Below, in pieces: positions 44,801-50,176 of a stretch of 64,000 nt of DNA (the first letter of the stretch is position 1; each line of letters starts with the position of its first letter). The notes beneath the pieces were generated by a model. The model worked only from the letters and a program-made list of their open reading frames with translations, searched no databases and was not told the DNA's origin. The stretch spans positions 248,001-312,000 of the forward strand of contig JADJLR010000004.1 in assembly GCA_016710015.1 (NCBI GenBank), in the 5' to 3' direction. Position numbers and translations under genes: made by a program. Source of the DNA: Flavobacteriales bacterium. Lineage in GTDB: Bacteria > Bacteroidota > Bacteroidia > Flavobacteriales_F > PHOS-HE28.

Positions 44801-46930
44801 CCGAGTACGGATGTCATGGTGCTGTCGGTGAATGCGCTGCCGAACATCACGGCGGGTGCGGACATCATCGCCTGCACATCGGCTCCGGTACAGATCACGG
44901 CCAACGTAGCGAACGCGGGCGGCGGCATGTGGACCACCTCGGGAACAGGAACGTTCTTCGATCCGAACGCCCTTGCAACGCTCTACACCCCAAGCGCTGC
45001 TGATAGCCTCGCGGGATCCGTAACGCTCACCGTGACGACCACGGGTGTAGTGCCTTGCAGCGCGGTCTCTGATCAGTTGGTCATCAGCTTCGGCGGTGGT
45101 CTTGATGCTGAAGCGGGCATGGATGTGATCGCGTGCAGCACCGATCCGAACATCGCATTGAATGGTGTGGTCGCTGGCACAACAACAGGTACATGGAGCA
45201 CAAGTGGTACGGGTTCGTTCACACCTTCGGCGAGCGCGCTCAATGCCACCTACATCCCCGGCGCTGCGGACTATGCGATCGGCAACATCAACCTGATCCT
45301 GAGTACCACCAACAACCAAGGCTGCCCCGCTGGGCGCGATACGTTGGTGGTAAGCTACCACGTACCACCGACCGTAAACGGCGGAGCGGACGTGTTGCTC
45401 TGCGATGGAATTGAGGATGTGCAACTGGGCGGAAGCGCGCAGAACCAAGGCTCGGTCCAGTGGATCACCATGGGAACCGGCGGCTTCTCACCTGACGCTG
45501 CTGCGCTGAACGCGGTGTACACCCCGACCGCCAACGATAGCATCGCTGGTGGCGTGTATCTGGTGATCACAGCCTTCGGAACAGGCACCTGCGGCAACGC
45601 TTCGGACTCGGTATTCATCGACATCGGTCCAACGCGGATCGCGAATGCCGGTGCCGATCAGACTGTCTGCGCCGACATGGACCCGATCGCTTTGGGCGGA
45701 TCGATCACCGGCGTAAGCGGTGGCGTGTGGAGCACCAACGGAACAGGAACCTTCCTGCCCGATGCCACTACACTCGGCGCGACCTATGTGCCAAGCATGA
45801 CGGACATGGCCTTCAGCGAACTGCGCTTCATCTTGACCACCACAGGCAACATGGGATGCCCTGCGGATGCCGATAGCATGCTGGTGAACTTGCAAGCACG
45901 ACCTACCGTGAACGCTGGGTCGGACCTCAGCACCTGCGACGCTTCTGTCGCGGTCGATGTGGCCGGCTCCTTCACCGGTGCCACAGGTGTGCTGTGGACC
46001 ACCAACGGGTCCGGCGTGTTCCTGCCGAGCAATACGTCAGCGAACGCCAGCTACCAGCCGGGCAACACGGATGAACAGCTCGGTACCGTGCGAATGATCC
46101 TCACAACCACCGGCAACGGCGTGTGTGCGGCAGCCGGTGATACGGTGATGCTATCCTTCGTGAATCCACTAGAAGCGGACTTCACTTGGAGCAATGCGTG
46201 CGCCGGGTCGCAAATGGTGTTCACCAGCACGAGCACCACTACCGGTGCGCCGATCATCGGGTGGAATTGGAGCTTCGGCAACGGTACGAGCGGTACTGGT
46301 CCGCAGACCACGACCAGCTTCGACACCCAAGGACAGTACTTGGCCACCTTGACGGTGTTCGCACAGAACGGATGCAGCAGCACCATCACGCATACCATCG
46401 ATGTGTTGAACGCACCTGTGGCCGGCTTCACGATCGCGGGTGATCCCTTCACGGATACACCGATCGAGTTCACCGATAATTCCTTCGGCGCCACCAACTG
46501 GCACTATGAATTCGGTGATGGTACGGGCGCGATCGTTGCGGAACCGACCCACGAATACACGGAGTCTGGTCAATTCATCATCATCCAAACGGTGACGAAC
46601 CCCGCAGGCTGTTCCGATCGCGACTCACTCTTGGTCAGCATCGAGGTGAAGGACATCCTTCCACCGAAGCTCCCGAACGCCTTCAGTCCGAACGGCGATG
46701 GTGTGAACGATGTGTTCTTCGTCCGCGGTGGGCCATTCGAGACCATGCACTTCCGGGTCTACAACGGCTGGGGCGAACTCCTCTTCGAGACCGAGGATCC
46801 CGAGTTCGGCTGGGATGGCACCCACGATGGTAAACCGGAGATCAATGGGGTATACGTCTACTCCGTGATCGCCACCACGACCGATGGAATACTACACGAC
46901 CGTTCCGGTAAGATCTCACTCATTCGATAA
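26825..46930 (+). CDS. Giant T9SS-exported repeat protein (SprB-like adhesin)
   Basis: A 6701-residue secreted protein. A signal peptide (MKQALLFVLGVLFTGHLFAQ) precedes an IgGFc-binding-like N-terminal domain (about residues 24-455; TEFWLAPPE at its start). Then come 68 tandem repeats of about 88 residues (residues about 459-6449), each opening with a NAGxDxxxCxNN pattern and closing with TGNGxCxxVSD. Two PKD-like domains (YLATLTVFAQNGCSS; YEFGDGTG) follow, then a gliding-motility-associated CHU_C domain (NAFSPNGDGVNDVFFVRG; VYNGWGELLFET). The ATG at 26825 starts the signal peptide. A PorP/SprF-family gene follows immediately. Size and pairing recall SprB/SprF of Flavobacterium gliding; repeat sequence differs, so adhesin function is inferred. 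Confidence 0.9.
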   Translation: MKQALLFVLGVLFTGHLFAQTGTEFWLAPPEVTSSHGDSPIFINVTTLDQPAVVTISQPANAGFNGGSPIVLNLAANSAQRYNLTSLKNELETRPTNAVLNTGLRISATSNITCYYEPSYTNNPDIAALKGANGLGTEFYIPLHKHAPFFNHGYGAPNKAYASFDIVATEANTTVLIYSPVPVDGQPALSPFTVTLNQGQTYSCAWTGASHTDPTTHPSGAVVLSDKPVAISIKDDSNHNPSGGCYDLMLDQIVPVNILGTDYVAVKGALYNTGDESLFVMAVQNNTQIYIDGNPAPVATLFAGQYYRHDMDYLAGAADNATYVSGSKPLYAIHVTGFGCEQGMAILPPLNCAGSTQLSFTRSTSEAFFLNLLVRNGSQNNFVVTGPGTATIPGSAFQVVPGTGGEWMAARIQYNATQVPVNQAFIVSNTTDVFSLAIINGGAGSGCRYGFFSEFSGRIDVSAGSDQTLCAGDSVLLTGAVSGGSTTGIWTTTGSGTFAPSATALSATYHPSIGDLAIGSVTLTLTSTGPCTPEDDAMVVTFSPKPIPDAGPDQSVCRNNSVVQLAGSVLNAVGGVWTGGAGAFLPSNSNLNATYTPTAAELTAGQIWIKLTSTGNGVCAAIADSMLVTFTLSPTANAGADQSRCANNAVTQLNGSFTVATGGVWSGGAGSFDPSTTNMSAQYTPTGAEISSGSVTLTMTTTGNGNCVAVNDQALISFTAAPVVNAGAAVSVCANNALVTLSGSVTGATGGAWSGGAGTYNPNNTTLAATYTPTAAEVAAGTLTLTLSSTGNGNCIPVTSDKVITFTAAPTVNAGPAGTVCANNSAITLAGSFTGATGAVWSGGTGTYAPNNTTMNAVYTPSAAERTAGTVTLTLTTVGNGNCNAVSSNVTYAITPAPTANAGADQSLCANNAVATLNGSFTVATGGVWSGGAGSFDPSTTNMGAQYTPTAGEIASGSVTLTLTTTGNGGCVAVTDQVLLSFTSAPVVSAGAAVSVCANNVQVALNGSVTGATGGAWSGGTGSFNPNATTLNATYTPSAAEIAAGTVTLTLTSTGNANCNAVSSSKVITITPAPTVDAGPNATVCANNSAITLEGSITVATGATWSGGTGVYAPNNTTLNATYTPSAAERAAGTVTLTLTTVGNGNCNAVSDQVTFTITPAPTANAGADRTVCANNAVVTLNGSFTVATGGVWSGGAGSFDPSTTNMGAQYTPTAGEISSGSVTLTMTTTGNGGCVAVADQMTIAFTAAPVVNAGAAVSLCANNAQVSLSGSVTGATGGIWSGGTGTFNPDNTTLTATYTPTAAEIAAGTLTLTLTSTGNGTCNPVTSNKVISFTPAPIVNAGADGSVCRNNADITLNGSVIGATGGIWSGGTGSYNPNNTTLNAVYTPSAAERAAGTVTLTLTSAGNGNCNAVNDAVTYTITPSPTANAGADQVLCTNNPVASLGGSVTVATGGIWSGGAGTFAPSTTNLNATYTPTDAEIASGLVTLTLTTTGNGTCIAVNNQVQLSFTPSPTANAGADLSLCRNNASFALGGSVTIATGGIWSGGSGSYTPNNTTLNATYTPTPAELAAGTLTLTLTTTGNGNCNAVADSRVITFTPSPTVNAGANGSVCANNSAITLNGAFTGSTGAAWSGGAGTYNPNNTTLNAVYTPTAAERTAGTVTLTLTTTGNGNCNAVSDNVTFSITPAPTANAGVDRTVCGNNAAVAVAGSFTVATGGVWSGGAGSFDPSTTNMGAIYTPSAAEVASGSVTLTMTTTGNGTCNAVADQMTITYTAAPVVNAGAAVSLCANNAQVSLSGSVSGATGGVWSGGTGTYNPNNTTLTATYTPTAAEIAGGTLTLTLTSTGNGTCNPVQSSKVITFTPSPIVNAGPDGSVCNNNSIISLNGSVTGATGAIWSGGAGVFTPNNTTLTATYTPTAAERAAGTVTLTLTSAGNGNCNAVSDAVTYSITPAPTANAGADQTLCSNNAIAILGGSFTVATGGIWSGGNGSFSPSTTNMNATYTPTAAEIANGNVTLTLTTTGNGTCVAVTDQVQINYTPSPTANAGPDLSLCRNNAAVPMGGSVTVASGGIWSGGAGSFTPNNTTLNATYTPTPAELAAGTLTLTLTTTGNGNCTAVSDSRVITFTPSPTVDAGANATVCANNSAITLNGSFTGSTGAIWSGGTGTYNPNSSTMNAVYTPSAAERTAGTVTLTLTTAGNGNCNAVSDNVTFTITPSPTANAGTDRTVCANNAAVALNGSFTVATGGVWSGGAGTFDPSTTNMGAIYTPSAAEIANGFATLTLTTTGNGTCIAVADQMTISITDAPVVNAGAAIALCANNSLVSLNGSVSGATGGAWSGGSGTYNPNNTTLNATYTPSAAELAAGTVTLTLTSTGNGLCNPVSSSRTISFTPAPTANAGPDASVCSNNANITLNGAFTVATGAIWSGGSGTYNPNNATMNAVYTPSAAERAAGTVTLTLTTVGNGSCNAVSDAVTFTITPTPTANAGADRTVCANNGAVTLAGSFTVATGGVWSGGNGTFDPSTTNMGAIYTPTAAEIANGSVTLTLTTTGNGNCIAVADQMTINFTPAPVVNAGAAVSLCANNAQVSLNGSVSGATGGVWSGGTGTYSPNNTNLNATYTPTAAEIAGGTLTLTLTSTGNGTCNPVQSSRVITFTPAPIVNAGPDGSVCNNASIISLGGSVIGATGAIWSGGAGTYTPNNTTLNATYSPSAAERTAGTVTLTLTSAGNGNCTAVSDQVTYSITPAPTANAGADQALCSNNAIATLGGSVTVATGGIWSGGAGTFAPSTANMNATYTPTAVEIANGNVTLTLTTTGNGTCVAVTDQMQINYTPSPTANAGPDLSLCRNNASFALGGSVTVATGGIWSGGAGSFTPNNTTLNATYTPTPAELATGTLTLTLTTTGNGNCIAVADSRVITFTPSPTVDAGLNGSVCANNSAILLNGSFTGSTGVSWSGGAGTYNPNNTTINAVYTPSAAERTAGTVTLTLTTTGNGNCNAVSDAVTFIITPTPTANAGADRTVCANNAAVTLAGSFTVATGGVWSGGNGTFDPSTTNMGAIYTPTATEIANGSVTLTLTTTGNGNCIAVADQMTINFTPAPVVNAGAAISLCANNAQVSLNGSVSGATGGVWSGGTGTYSPNNSTLNANYTPTSAEIAGGTLTLTLTSTGNGTCNPVQSSRLITFTPAPSVDAGPNGTVCANNSAITLAGTQSGATGAVWSGGTGTYSPNNATLTAVYTPSAAERTAGTVTLTLTTVGNGNCNAVSDQVTYSITPAPTANAGADQSLCANNASTTLSGSVTVATGGIWSGGAGSFSPSTTNLNATYTPTATEIASGSVTITLTTTGVGGCVAVADQMTVTFTPAPIANAGAPVSICVNNPQVTMTGSVTGATGGAWSGGLGSFTPNNTTLNATYTPTPAELAAGTLTLTLTTTGNGNCNAVQSSRVITFTPAPIVDAGANGTVCANNSVITLNGSFSGATGAIWSGGAGTFSPNSTTLNATYTPTAAERAAGTVTLTLTSAGNGNCNAVSDQVTFSITPAPTANAGADIVLCSNNATATLNGGFTVATGGIWSGGAGTYSPSSTNMNASYTPTAGEISSGSVTLTLTTTGNNNCVAVSDQVLLSFTPSPTVDAGADVSLCRNNAAVVLNGAVGVATGGIWSGGAGSFTPNNTTLNATYTPSPAELSAGTLTLTLTTTGNGTCNSVSDSKVITFTPAPTVDAGANATVCANNSAITLAGTVVGAGGATWSGGTGTYNPNNQTLNATYTPSAVERAAGTVTLTLTTSGNGNCNPVSDQVTYSITPAPTANAGADRVLCANNASTGLSGAFSIATGGIWSGGSGTFDPSTTNMSAIYTPTAAEITAGSVLLTLTTTGNGLCNAVTDQVLLTFTDPPSANAGPDATRCANNAAVALGGSVIVATGGTWTGGTGTFTPNATTLNATYNPGAGDLAAGQVTLTLTTTGNGNCTPATDTKIITYTPAPIVNAGANGAVCANAATIALNGTVTGAVGGVWSGGAGSFSPNNITLNATYTPTAAEITAGTVTLILTSAGNGQCNAVSSDVTYTITLAPTVNAGVDQSVCGNNAIATLSAAVTVASGVQWSGGSGFFNPGSTAQNITYSPSPIEVANGSVTLIATTTGNGNCAAVSDAVTITYTQAPIANAGPDQTVSSNNANTTLVGSFSISTGAVWSGGSGTYNPNNTTMNAVYTPTAQEIAAGSVTLTLITTGNGSCSPATDQMTIFFGAAPTANAGPDQTVCANNANVQLNGAITIATGGIWSGGTGTYNPNNSALNAIYTPSAAERAAGTVTLTLTSVGNGNSNPVSDQIVITITPAPIANAGANIAICANQATAQLAGVVNNATGGIWSGGSGTFNPSNTNLNATYTPTLGEIAAGTLTLTLSSTGNGLCNGVSDQVLITIAPAPVVNASVDQTVCANNANVQMAGSVSNAGGGIWSGGTGTFSPSINTLNAVYTPSTSELANGSVTLTLSSTGNGSCVSVSDQMTIFFSQSPVVLAGLDRTVCANDPTVILNGSVTIASGGVWSGGGGTFTPNANTLNTSYYPSPAEVALGTATLTLTSTGNGLCNAVNDQMVITIIASPSANAGNDIFVCSNNAQVQLGGSVSGAGGGQWSGGAGTFTPSIASLNAIYTPTAAEIAAGTLTLTLTTIGNGNCVPVSDQVLITFTASPTANAGVDGVRCANNAGIQLNGIVTVANGGTWSGAGGTFTPNANALNAVYTPSAGELAAGQVTLTLTTTGNNGCTAVSDDVSFTFTPAPTANAGVDAAACANNASVVLNGAITVATGAIWSGGAGTFSPNNSTLNATYVPSASEIVAGTVTLTLTTVGNGTCNPVNDQMVITINPSPIVNAGTPLTSCANNAAVALSGAVQNATGGFWSGAGIFTPSATNLSATYAPSNAEIAAGTATITLTSTGNDLCNAVSSQVVLTITAAPIVEAGANQVLCANNAVAQLGGQVTNATGGAWSGGVGTFAPNASTLNAAYTPSAAEVASGSLWLFLTSTGNGGCLSSRDSVQMQYTPAPTVNAGLDLHICANTTQINLNGAVTIATGGIWSGGNGAFTPANTALNAAYSPTAAEIASGQFTLVLSTTGNGNCMVVRDSLLVIVDPVPVVNAGPDQQICANNSNVQLNGFVGNAPGGVWSGGAGTFFPSNTMLATQYMPTTTEIASGSLTLTLTSTGTVYCNAVTDQMTIVFTGAPIVDAGSDLQICANNSAVQLTGNVTNASGGTWTGGSGSFAPNSNVLSPVYTPTAGELTAGTLSLYLTSTGNSNCIAVRDTVVVTFTPAPTANAGADLEVCMNSPLVTLNGSITVATDAQWTGGLGTFTPNAQTLNAQYAPTPFELQSGSLQLTLTTTGNGNCIAVADQMTITVTPSPVVDAGADVITCSNQLQVPLNGTVQGGATAGLWSSSGTGIFSPSATTLTATYIASSLDSLSGTVDITLTSTSNGLCNAVSDVMTVTILPNAIANAGVDQTVCSTTTTVQLNGTITGNATQGQWTTTGAGSFTPDANAANAVYQLAPGDQGSLTFTWSVNSCDNAMDQMVVTITPESVADAGVDQVTCFGNLNVVINGSVSGASSTGTWSTLGSGTFTNPNTALSNVYQASANDQLATGVDLILTATNTGVCQASADTVHIAIQPAGTVNAGFDVTACANNAATQLNGTLTGDATQVQWTTSGTGSFFPNANVLTPTYIPSAIDTAIGSLTLTLSAPGTCNNATDDLLLTLSPAPYVNAGPDQTYCDQVTQFNLSGVISGITNSGQWTTTGTGMIANAVSLNTTYTASAADVANGSISFTLTSQNNANCNAVSDVMTIYLTSGIIVSAGPDQTVCVASDHANMQATVQNGSPSGTWSATGSGTFSPSADVLNAQYFFSAADVTNGSVVLTFMATNTGTCPTTQDQMVLTFGNSSFAYAGADQTLCANSPIAQLAGNFSGGAQGIQWSSNGSGFFSNNTDPNATYTLSAADIAAGTVQLSLTTITNGSCTPSTDVMVLSVNALPNITAGADIIACTSAPVQITANVANAGGGMWTTSGTGTFFDPNALATLYTPSAADSLAGSVTLTVTTTGVVPCSAVSDQLVISFGGGLDAEAGMDVIACSTDPNIALNGVVAGTTTGTWSTSGTGSFTPSASALNATYIPGAADYAIGNINLILSTTNNQGCPAGRDTLVVSYHVPPTVNGGADVLLCDGIEDVQLGGSAQNQGSVQWITMGTGGFSPDAAALNAVYTPTANDSIAGGVYLVITAFGTGTCGNASDSVFIDIGPTRIANAGADQTVCADMDPIALGGSITGVSGGVWSTNGTGTFLPDATTLGATYVPSMTDMAFSELRFILTTTGNMGCPADADSMLVNLQARPTVNAGSDLSTCDASVAVDVAGSFTGATGVLWTTNGSGVFLPSNTSANASYQPGNTDEQLGTVRMILTTTGNGVCAAAGDTVMLSFVNPLEADFTWSNACAGSQMVFTSTSTTTGAPIIGWNWSFGNGTSGTGPQTTTSFDTQGQYLATLTVFAQNGCSSTITHTIDVLNAPVAGFTIAGDPFTDTPIEFTDNSFGATNWHYEFGDGTGAIVAEPTHEYTESGQFIIIQTVTNPAGCSDRDSLLVSIEVKDILPPKLPNAFSPNGDGVNDVFFVRGGPFETMHFRVYNGWGELLFETEDPEFGWDGTHDGKPEINGVYVYSVIATTTDGILHDRSGKISLIR
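28199..46170 (+). repeat. 68-copy protein-coding tandem repeat, unit about 264 bp
   Basis: Counting occurrences of the NAGxD-type opener gives 68 units. Units 3 to 44 run from 28724 to 39811, exactly 42 x 264 bp. Within this block three unit types alternate in fixed order: A (FDPSTTNM or similar, EIASGSVTL), B (EIAAGTLTLTL, ending SSKVITFT), C (AAERTAGTVTLTL, ending NAVSDxVTFxIT). Units 45 to 68 are more diverged and vary slightly in length. Nearly every unit has two cysteines, one near the opener and one near the end. Silent differences are common between copies with nearly identical protein sequence. Confidence 0.92.
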
Positions 46931-46945
46931 GTGGACCTGAGCAAC

Positions 46946-47935
46946 ATGAAGAACCTGAACAACATACCAGCCCTGCTTATCGCGCTCTGCGTGGGTGCGG
47001 GATCCATGGCCCAGGATGCCCAACTCTCCCAGTTCGAGACGGCACCGATCACGCTGAATCCGGCCTTGACAGGCATGTTCGAGAATGCGGACTTCCGCAT
47101 GACGAGCAATGTCCGAAGCCAATGGAACAGCCTTTCGAGCAGCTTCCTGACCACGGGGTTCGCCTACGACATTTCGATCCAACAGCGTTTCGGCGCGGGC
47201 CTGTACATGACGAACTACAACCAAGCCGGGATCGTGAACACGTTCCAGATCGGTACGGCCGGAGCATACAACGTGTCGGAAAAGAACGCGCATCACAGCC
47301 TTTCCATCGGGGTCCACCTGGGCATGGTCTACAAGAAAGTGAACAACCAACAGCTCTTGTGGGACAGTCAGTACAACGGTGGATACTTCGATAGTGACCT
47401 GCCTTCTGGGGAGATCCTGCAACGCGGGGCCCGGTTCATGCCGGACGTGTCGGCCGGTGTTGCCTACCGCAGCACCCATGATCGTAAGCGCGTGAACCCC
47501 TTCGGCAACTTCGCCTTGTTCCATGTGACCACGCCGGACGAATCCATCCTGCGGACCACGAAGAGCGACCTACCGATCCGGTACTCGGTGAACGGTGGAG
47601 TACGTGTGGAGATCAACGACGGCATGTACTTGATCCCGATGGCGCTGTACATGCGCCAAGGAAACGATCAGATGATCAATGCGGGCATGCTCGCGGAGAT
47701 CGGTATCATGGGCACCACGTACAGCGCTGTTGCGGGTTGCTCCTACCGGGTGAACGACGCGATCATCGCACAGGTGGGATTGAAGCACAACAACGCGGCC
47801 TTTCGCTTCAGCTACGACGTGAACGTTTCATCGCTCAAGACCTATACCCGAAAGAACGGTGCGTTCGAGTTCTCGATCCTGTACTATGGAACCCACAGTG
47901 GCCGCCAAAGACGGACGACGAGCAGCGCATTCTGA
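46946..47935 (+). CDS. PorP/SprF family type IX secretion outer-membrane protein
   Basis: A 329-residue outer-membrane beta-barrel protein with signal peptide MKNLNNIPALLIALCVGAGS ending in MAQDAQ. The opening of the mature protein, QLSQFETAPITLNPALTGMF, is the hallmark of PorP/SprF proteins, and amphipathic strands continue to the end. In Flavobacterium johnsoniae SprF is encoded next to sprB and is needed for SprB to reach the cell surface; family members usually serve one large CHU_C-type partner. The ATG at 46946 is 15 nt after the giant gene's stop; a GTG at 46931 is less likely. Confidence 0.92.
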   Translation: MKNLNNIPALLIALCVGAGSMAQDAQLSQFETAPITLNPALTGMFENADFRMTSNVRSQWNSLSSSFLTTGFAYDISIQQRFGAGLYMTNYNQAGIVNTFQIGTAGAYNVSEKNAHHSLSIGVHLGMVYKKVNNQQLLWDSQYNGGYFDSDLPSGEILQRGARFMPDVSAGVAYRSTHDRKRVNPFGNFALFHVTTPDESILRTTKSDLPIRYSVNGGVRVEINDGMYLIPMALYMRQGNDQMINAGMLAEIGIMGTTYSAVAGCSYRVNDAIIAQVGLKHNNAAFRFSYDVNVSSLKTYTRKNGAFEFSILYYGTHSGRQRRTTSSAF

Positions 47936-47982
47936 TGGCCAATTGATCGGTGCAAGTTGACCGTAGGCAAACCGGGGGAAAC

Positions 47983-48014
47983 AAAAAGACCACCACTTTC
48001 GTGATGGCCTTTTT
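47983..48014. terminator. Probable bidirectional terminator
   Basis: AAAAAGACCACCAC, a TTTC loop, then GTGATGGCCTTTTT form an imperfect stem flanked by an A run and a T run. It lies between the convergent porP/sprF-like gene and the lipoprotein at 48032, so it could end transcription from both sides. Confidence 0.6.
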
Positions 48015-48031
48015 CCAACATCGCGTACGGG

Positions 48032-48922
48032 TCAATTGCACCCCATTGCCCCGTATCCGCTTACGACCGAGTAGGACGCATCCTCCTCATCGTCGTCGTC
48101 AAAGAAGCCCACGCCTTCAATGGAGTAATAGTTGCCATTGAACTGCATGGTACCCCCATTCACGGTGATGCTACCATCCTTGGAGAGGTAGATCCCTCCT
48201 TCGTTCTGGAAACTGATCACGAAAGCGAAACTGAAATCCTGAAGGTCGTCCTCGGATTGACCAAGGTCCTCGATCCAGTTAAGCACGTCGTAACTCGTAT
48301 CGCTGAGTTGCTCGGCATACACGAAGTAGTAGGCGAAGCCATGGAAATACTGGAACGGATCAGAGCCATCGCTGAAGTCCCCATTTTGCAAGGCTTCGAT
48401 ATCGCCAGAGATCCCGATCACACCGGCCACGTCACCCATGTCGGGTCCGAAGAGACCTCCTCCAAGGGCCTCGTCACCCAAGGCGAAGCATACCGCGATA
48501 TTGATATCCAAGGTGGTATTCCCGGCCGATATCAATCCGCCGCCAGCGCCCAAACCGGCCTGTGGTTCGGTGATCACTACGATGCCACCTTCTTCGGTCC
48601 ACACCCATTGGCCGCCATTGCTGGAGGCGAAATTGATGCCGCTTGCAGGCATGGTGGAGAAGGCGAAACTGCGCGAACCGTCATTCACTGATCGGAACAC
48701 GAGGATCTCATTCATGGTGTGGTTGTAGATGCCTACCGCAGGCAGCTTCTGGCCCATGTCCCAGAGTTCCCGCTGAAGATCCGGATCCGTAATGTCCGTT
48801 CCCGTTGTTGGGTTGGGCATGGGTGCCGTTTCCTTGTTGCAGGAACTCGCCATGATGCCGATCAGGGCCAGCGGCAAGGCATACCTGAGCAGCTTCCGGA
48901 AGGTCATTGTCGTTCGGTTCAT
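48032..48922 (-). CDS. Hypothetical lipoprotein with acidic C-terminus
   Basis: A 296-residue protein with a leader ending GIMASSCNKE (lipobox Cys). The mature part has no family I recognise: it contains a Gly-rich stretch (GLGAGGGLISAGNTT; GGGLFGPDMGDVAG), a Tyr/Phe-rich region (FQYFHGFAYYFVYAEQL), and an acidic run DDDDEED near the end. Two Met codons, at 48922 and 48907, are plausible starts. The gene follows an outer-membrane protein gene on the same strand; the 5' region of this gene lies close to that gene's stop at 48955. Confidence 0.65.
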   Translation of the reverse strand: MNRTTMTFRKLLRYALPLALIGIMASSCNKETAPMPNPTTGTDITDPDLQRELWDMGQKLPAVGIYNHTMNEILVFRSVNDGSRSFAFSTMPASGINFASSNGGQWVWTEEGGIVVITEPQAGLGAGGGLISAGNTTLDINIAVCFALGDEALGGGLFGPDMGDVAGVIGISGDIEALQNGDFSDGSDPFQYFHGFAYYFVYAEQLSDTSYDVLNWIEDLGQSEDDLQDFSFAFVISFQNEGGIYLSKDGSITVNGGTMQFNGNYYSIEGVGFFDDDDEEDASYSVVSGYGAMGCN

Positions 48923-48954
48923 TGCCAAGGTTTTTCGGGTCGAGTGCGTTCTGG

Positions 48955-49653
48955 TTAGAACAACCATCCAAGGCGCAGTTGACCCACTACGTTGGGGCCG
49001 AGCTGGATGCTATTCACGTTGTCTTGCTTGGAATCGCCACTGGTGGTGGTCTCATTGCCATCGGCATTCAAGCCAAGACTTTCGGTCTTGTTCGCCATGG
49101 GCATGGTAGCGGCCACTCCGAAGCCGAGCTCCGTACCGAGGTAGAGCGACTGGGCAAAGTAGTAGTCGAAACCAGCTACGGCATTCAGGCCAAAGCCCAA
49201 GTCACCGCCTTTGGTCTCGTCGTATCCCACCTTATTGTTGGGCAGCTGTGTTTCGGTCTTCTTGTTCTTGCTGGAAAAGCTCAGGTCCAAGTATCCACCG
49301 AAATAGGGAGAGAGGCGGTCGGTTCCGGTCAGGTGCTTTTCGATACCTGGCTGGAGAGCGATGGTGATGGTGCTCTCCTTCTTGGTCAACTCGGATAACA
49401 TCGCGGGGCCATCCTCATCTTGGAGCACGGTGTTCTTGTTCTGGAAACCCAAGAACACACTCAGGCGCATGGCGGAGGTAGCCGAGCCGAAGCTACGGTA
49501 CTTGATGCCAGCGAGCGTAATGGGACTGCCGCCCAAGGGAGCGACCATCAATTCCAAGTTCTTCTCGCCCCCTGCTGGACGATACTGGGTCTGAGCTTGA
49601 GCTGTTGCGATGCAGGCAATAACTGCCGTCACTGCCAATACGTGCCTATTCAT
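48955..49653 (-). CDS. Outer-membrane beta-barrel protein
   Basis: A 232-residue protein with signal peptide MNRHVLAVTAVIACIATAQA and then alternating strands with aromatic ends (LSPYFGGYLDLSFSS; GLNAVAGFDYYFAQSLYLGT), ending in a strand GQLRLGWLF with a C-terminal Phe, as in small outer-membrane barrels. ATG 49653 is chosen for the signal peptide; the upstream in-frame start adds a non-signal segment. No specific substrate or partner is evident. The 240 bp upstream of this gene holds no gene that I can support. Confidence 0.75.
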   Translation of the reverse strand: MNRHVLAVTAVIACIATAQAQTQYRPAGGEKNLELMVAPLGGSPITLAGIKYRSFGSATSAMRLSVFLGFQNKNTVLQDEDGPAMLSELTKKESTITIALQPGIEKHLTGTDRLSPYFGGYLDLSFSSKNKKTETQLPNNKVGYDETKGGDLGFGLNAVAGFDYYFAQSLYLGTELGFGVAATMPMANKTESLGLNADGNETTTSGDSKQDNVNSIQLGPNVVGQLRLGWLF

Positions 49654-49941
49654 GGTGGGTGTTGATTGAATGTTTGCGCAAATGTCTCCCTTCTTTCCCA
49701 CGCAACACCATGACGACCGTCACTTTACGGTGATCGCATCAGTTCAGTACGGGGTACACCGTGATGAATACCGGGCGGGTGTTCATAACCATGCATTCAC
49801 TTCGAAATTGCGCGAACATCGAGCGGTCGCGCAACAACAACAAGCGACCGAACGGCATGTGGAATGGTGCGCGAGTACGAAGAAAAGGAGGATACTAAGG
49901 CAGCGCTTGCAAGGTCGCGTATTGCACAAAGGTGGAGCGTA

Positions 49942-50141
49942 CTACCCCTTCAACGCCTCCGCCCCACCCACGATCTTCAGGATCTCGTTGGTGATGGATG
50001 CCTGCCGCGCCTTGTTGTAGGTCAGCCTCAACTCCTTCAAGAGGGCATCGGCGTTGTCGGTAGCCTTGTGCATCGCGGTCATGCGGGCACCGTGTTCACT
50101 GGCGTTGCTATCGAGCAAGGCCTTGTAGAGTTGGATCTTCA
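49942..50141 (-). pseudogene. Duplicated 3' end of atpG
   Basis: This 200-bp stretch aligns without gaps to 50835-51034, the last 66 codons of atpG, with 11 differences by my count. It encodes IQLYKALLDSNASEHGARMT onward to the same ending VGGAEALKG and TAG stop; only a few residues differ (for example ILKIV here, ILEIV in atpG). The similarity stops abruptly at 50141. The copy is in the same orientation as atpG, and a toxin-antitoxin module lies between the two. Confidence 0.93.
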
Positions 50142-50176
50142 TGCAGGAACAGCTTATCTTCGTGTGAAGTGATCAG

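Noticed and set aside
28199..46170. Tandem repeats considered as a CRISPR array or satellite
   Set aside because: The unit is 264 bp, in frame throughout, and encodes a regular protein domain; there are no short identical repeats with unique spacers.
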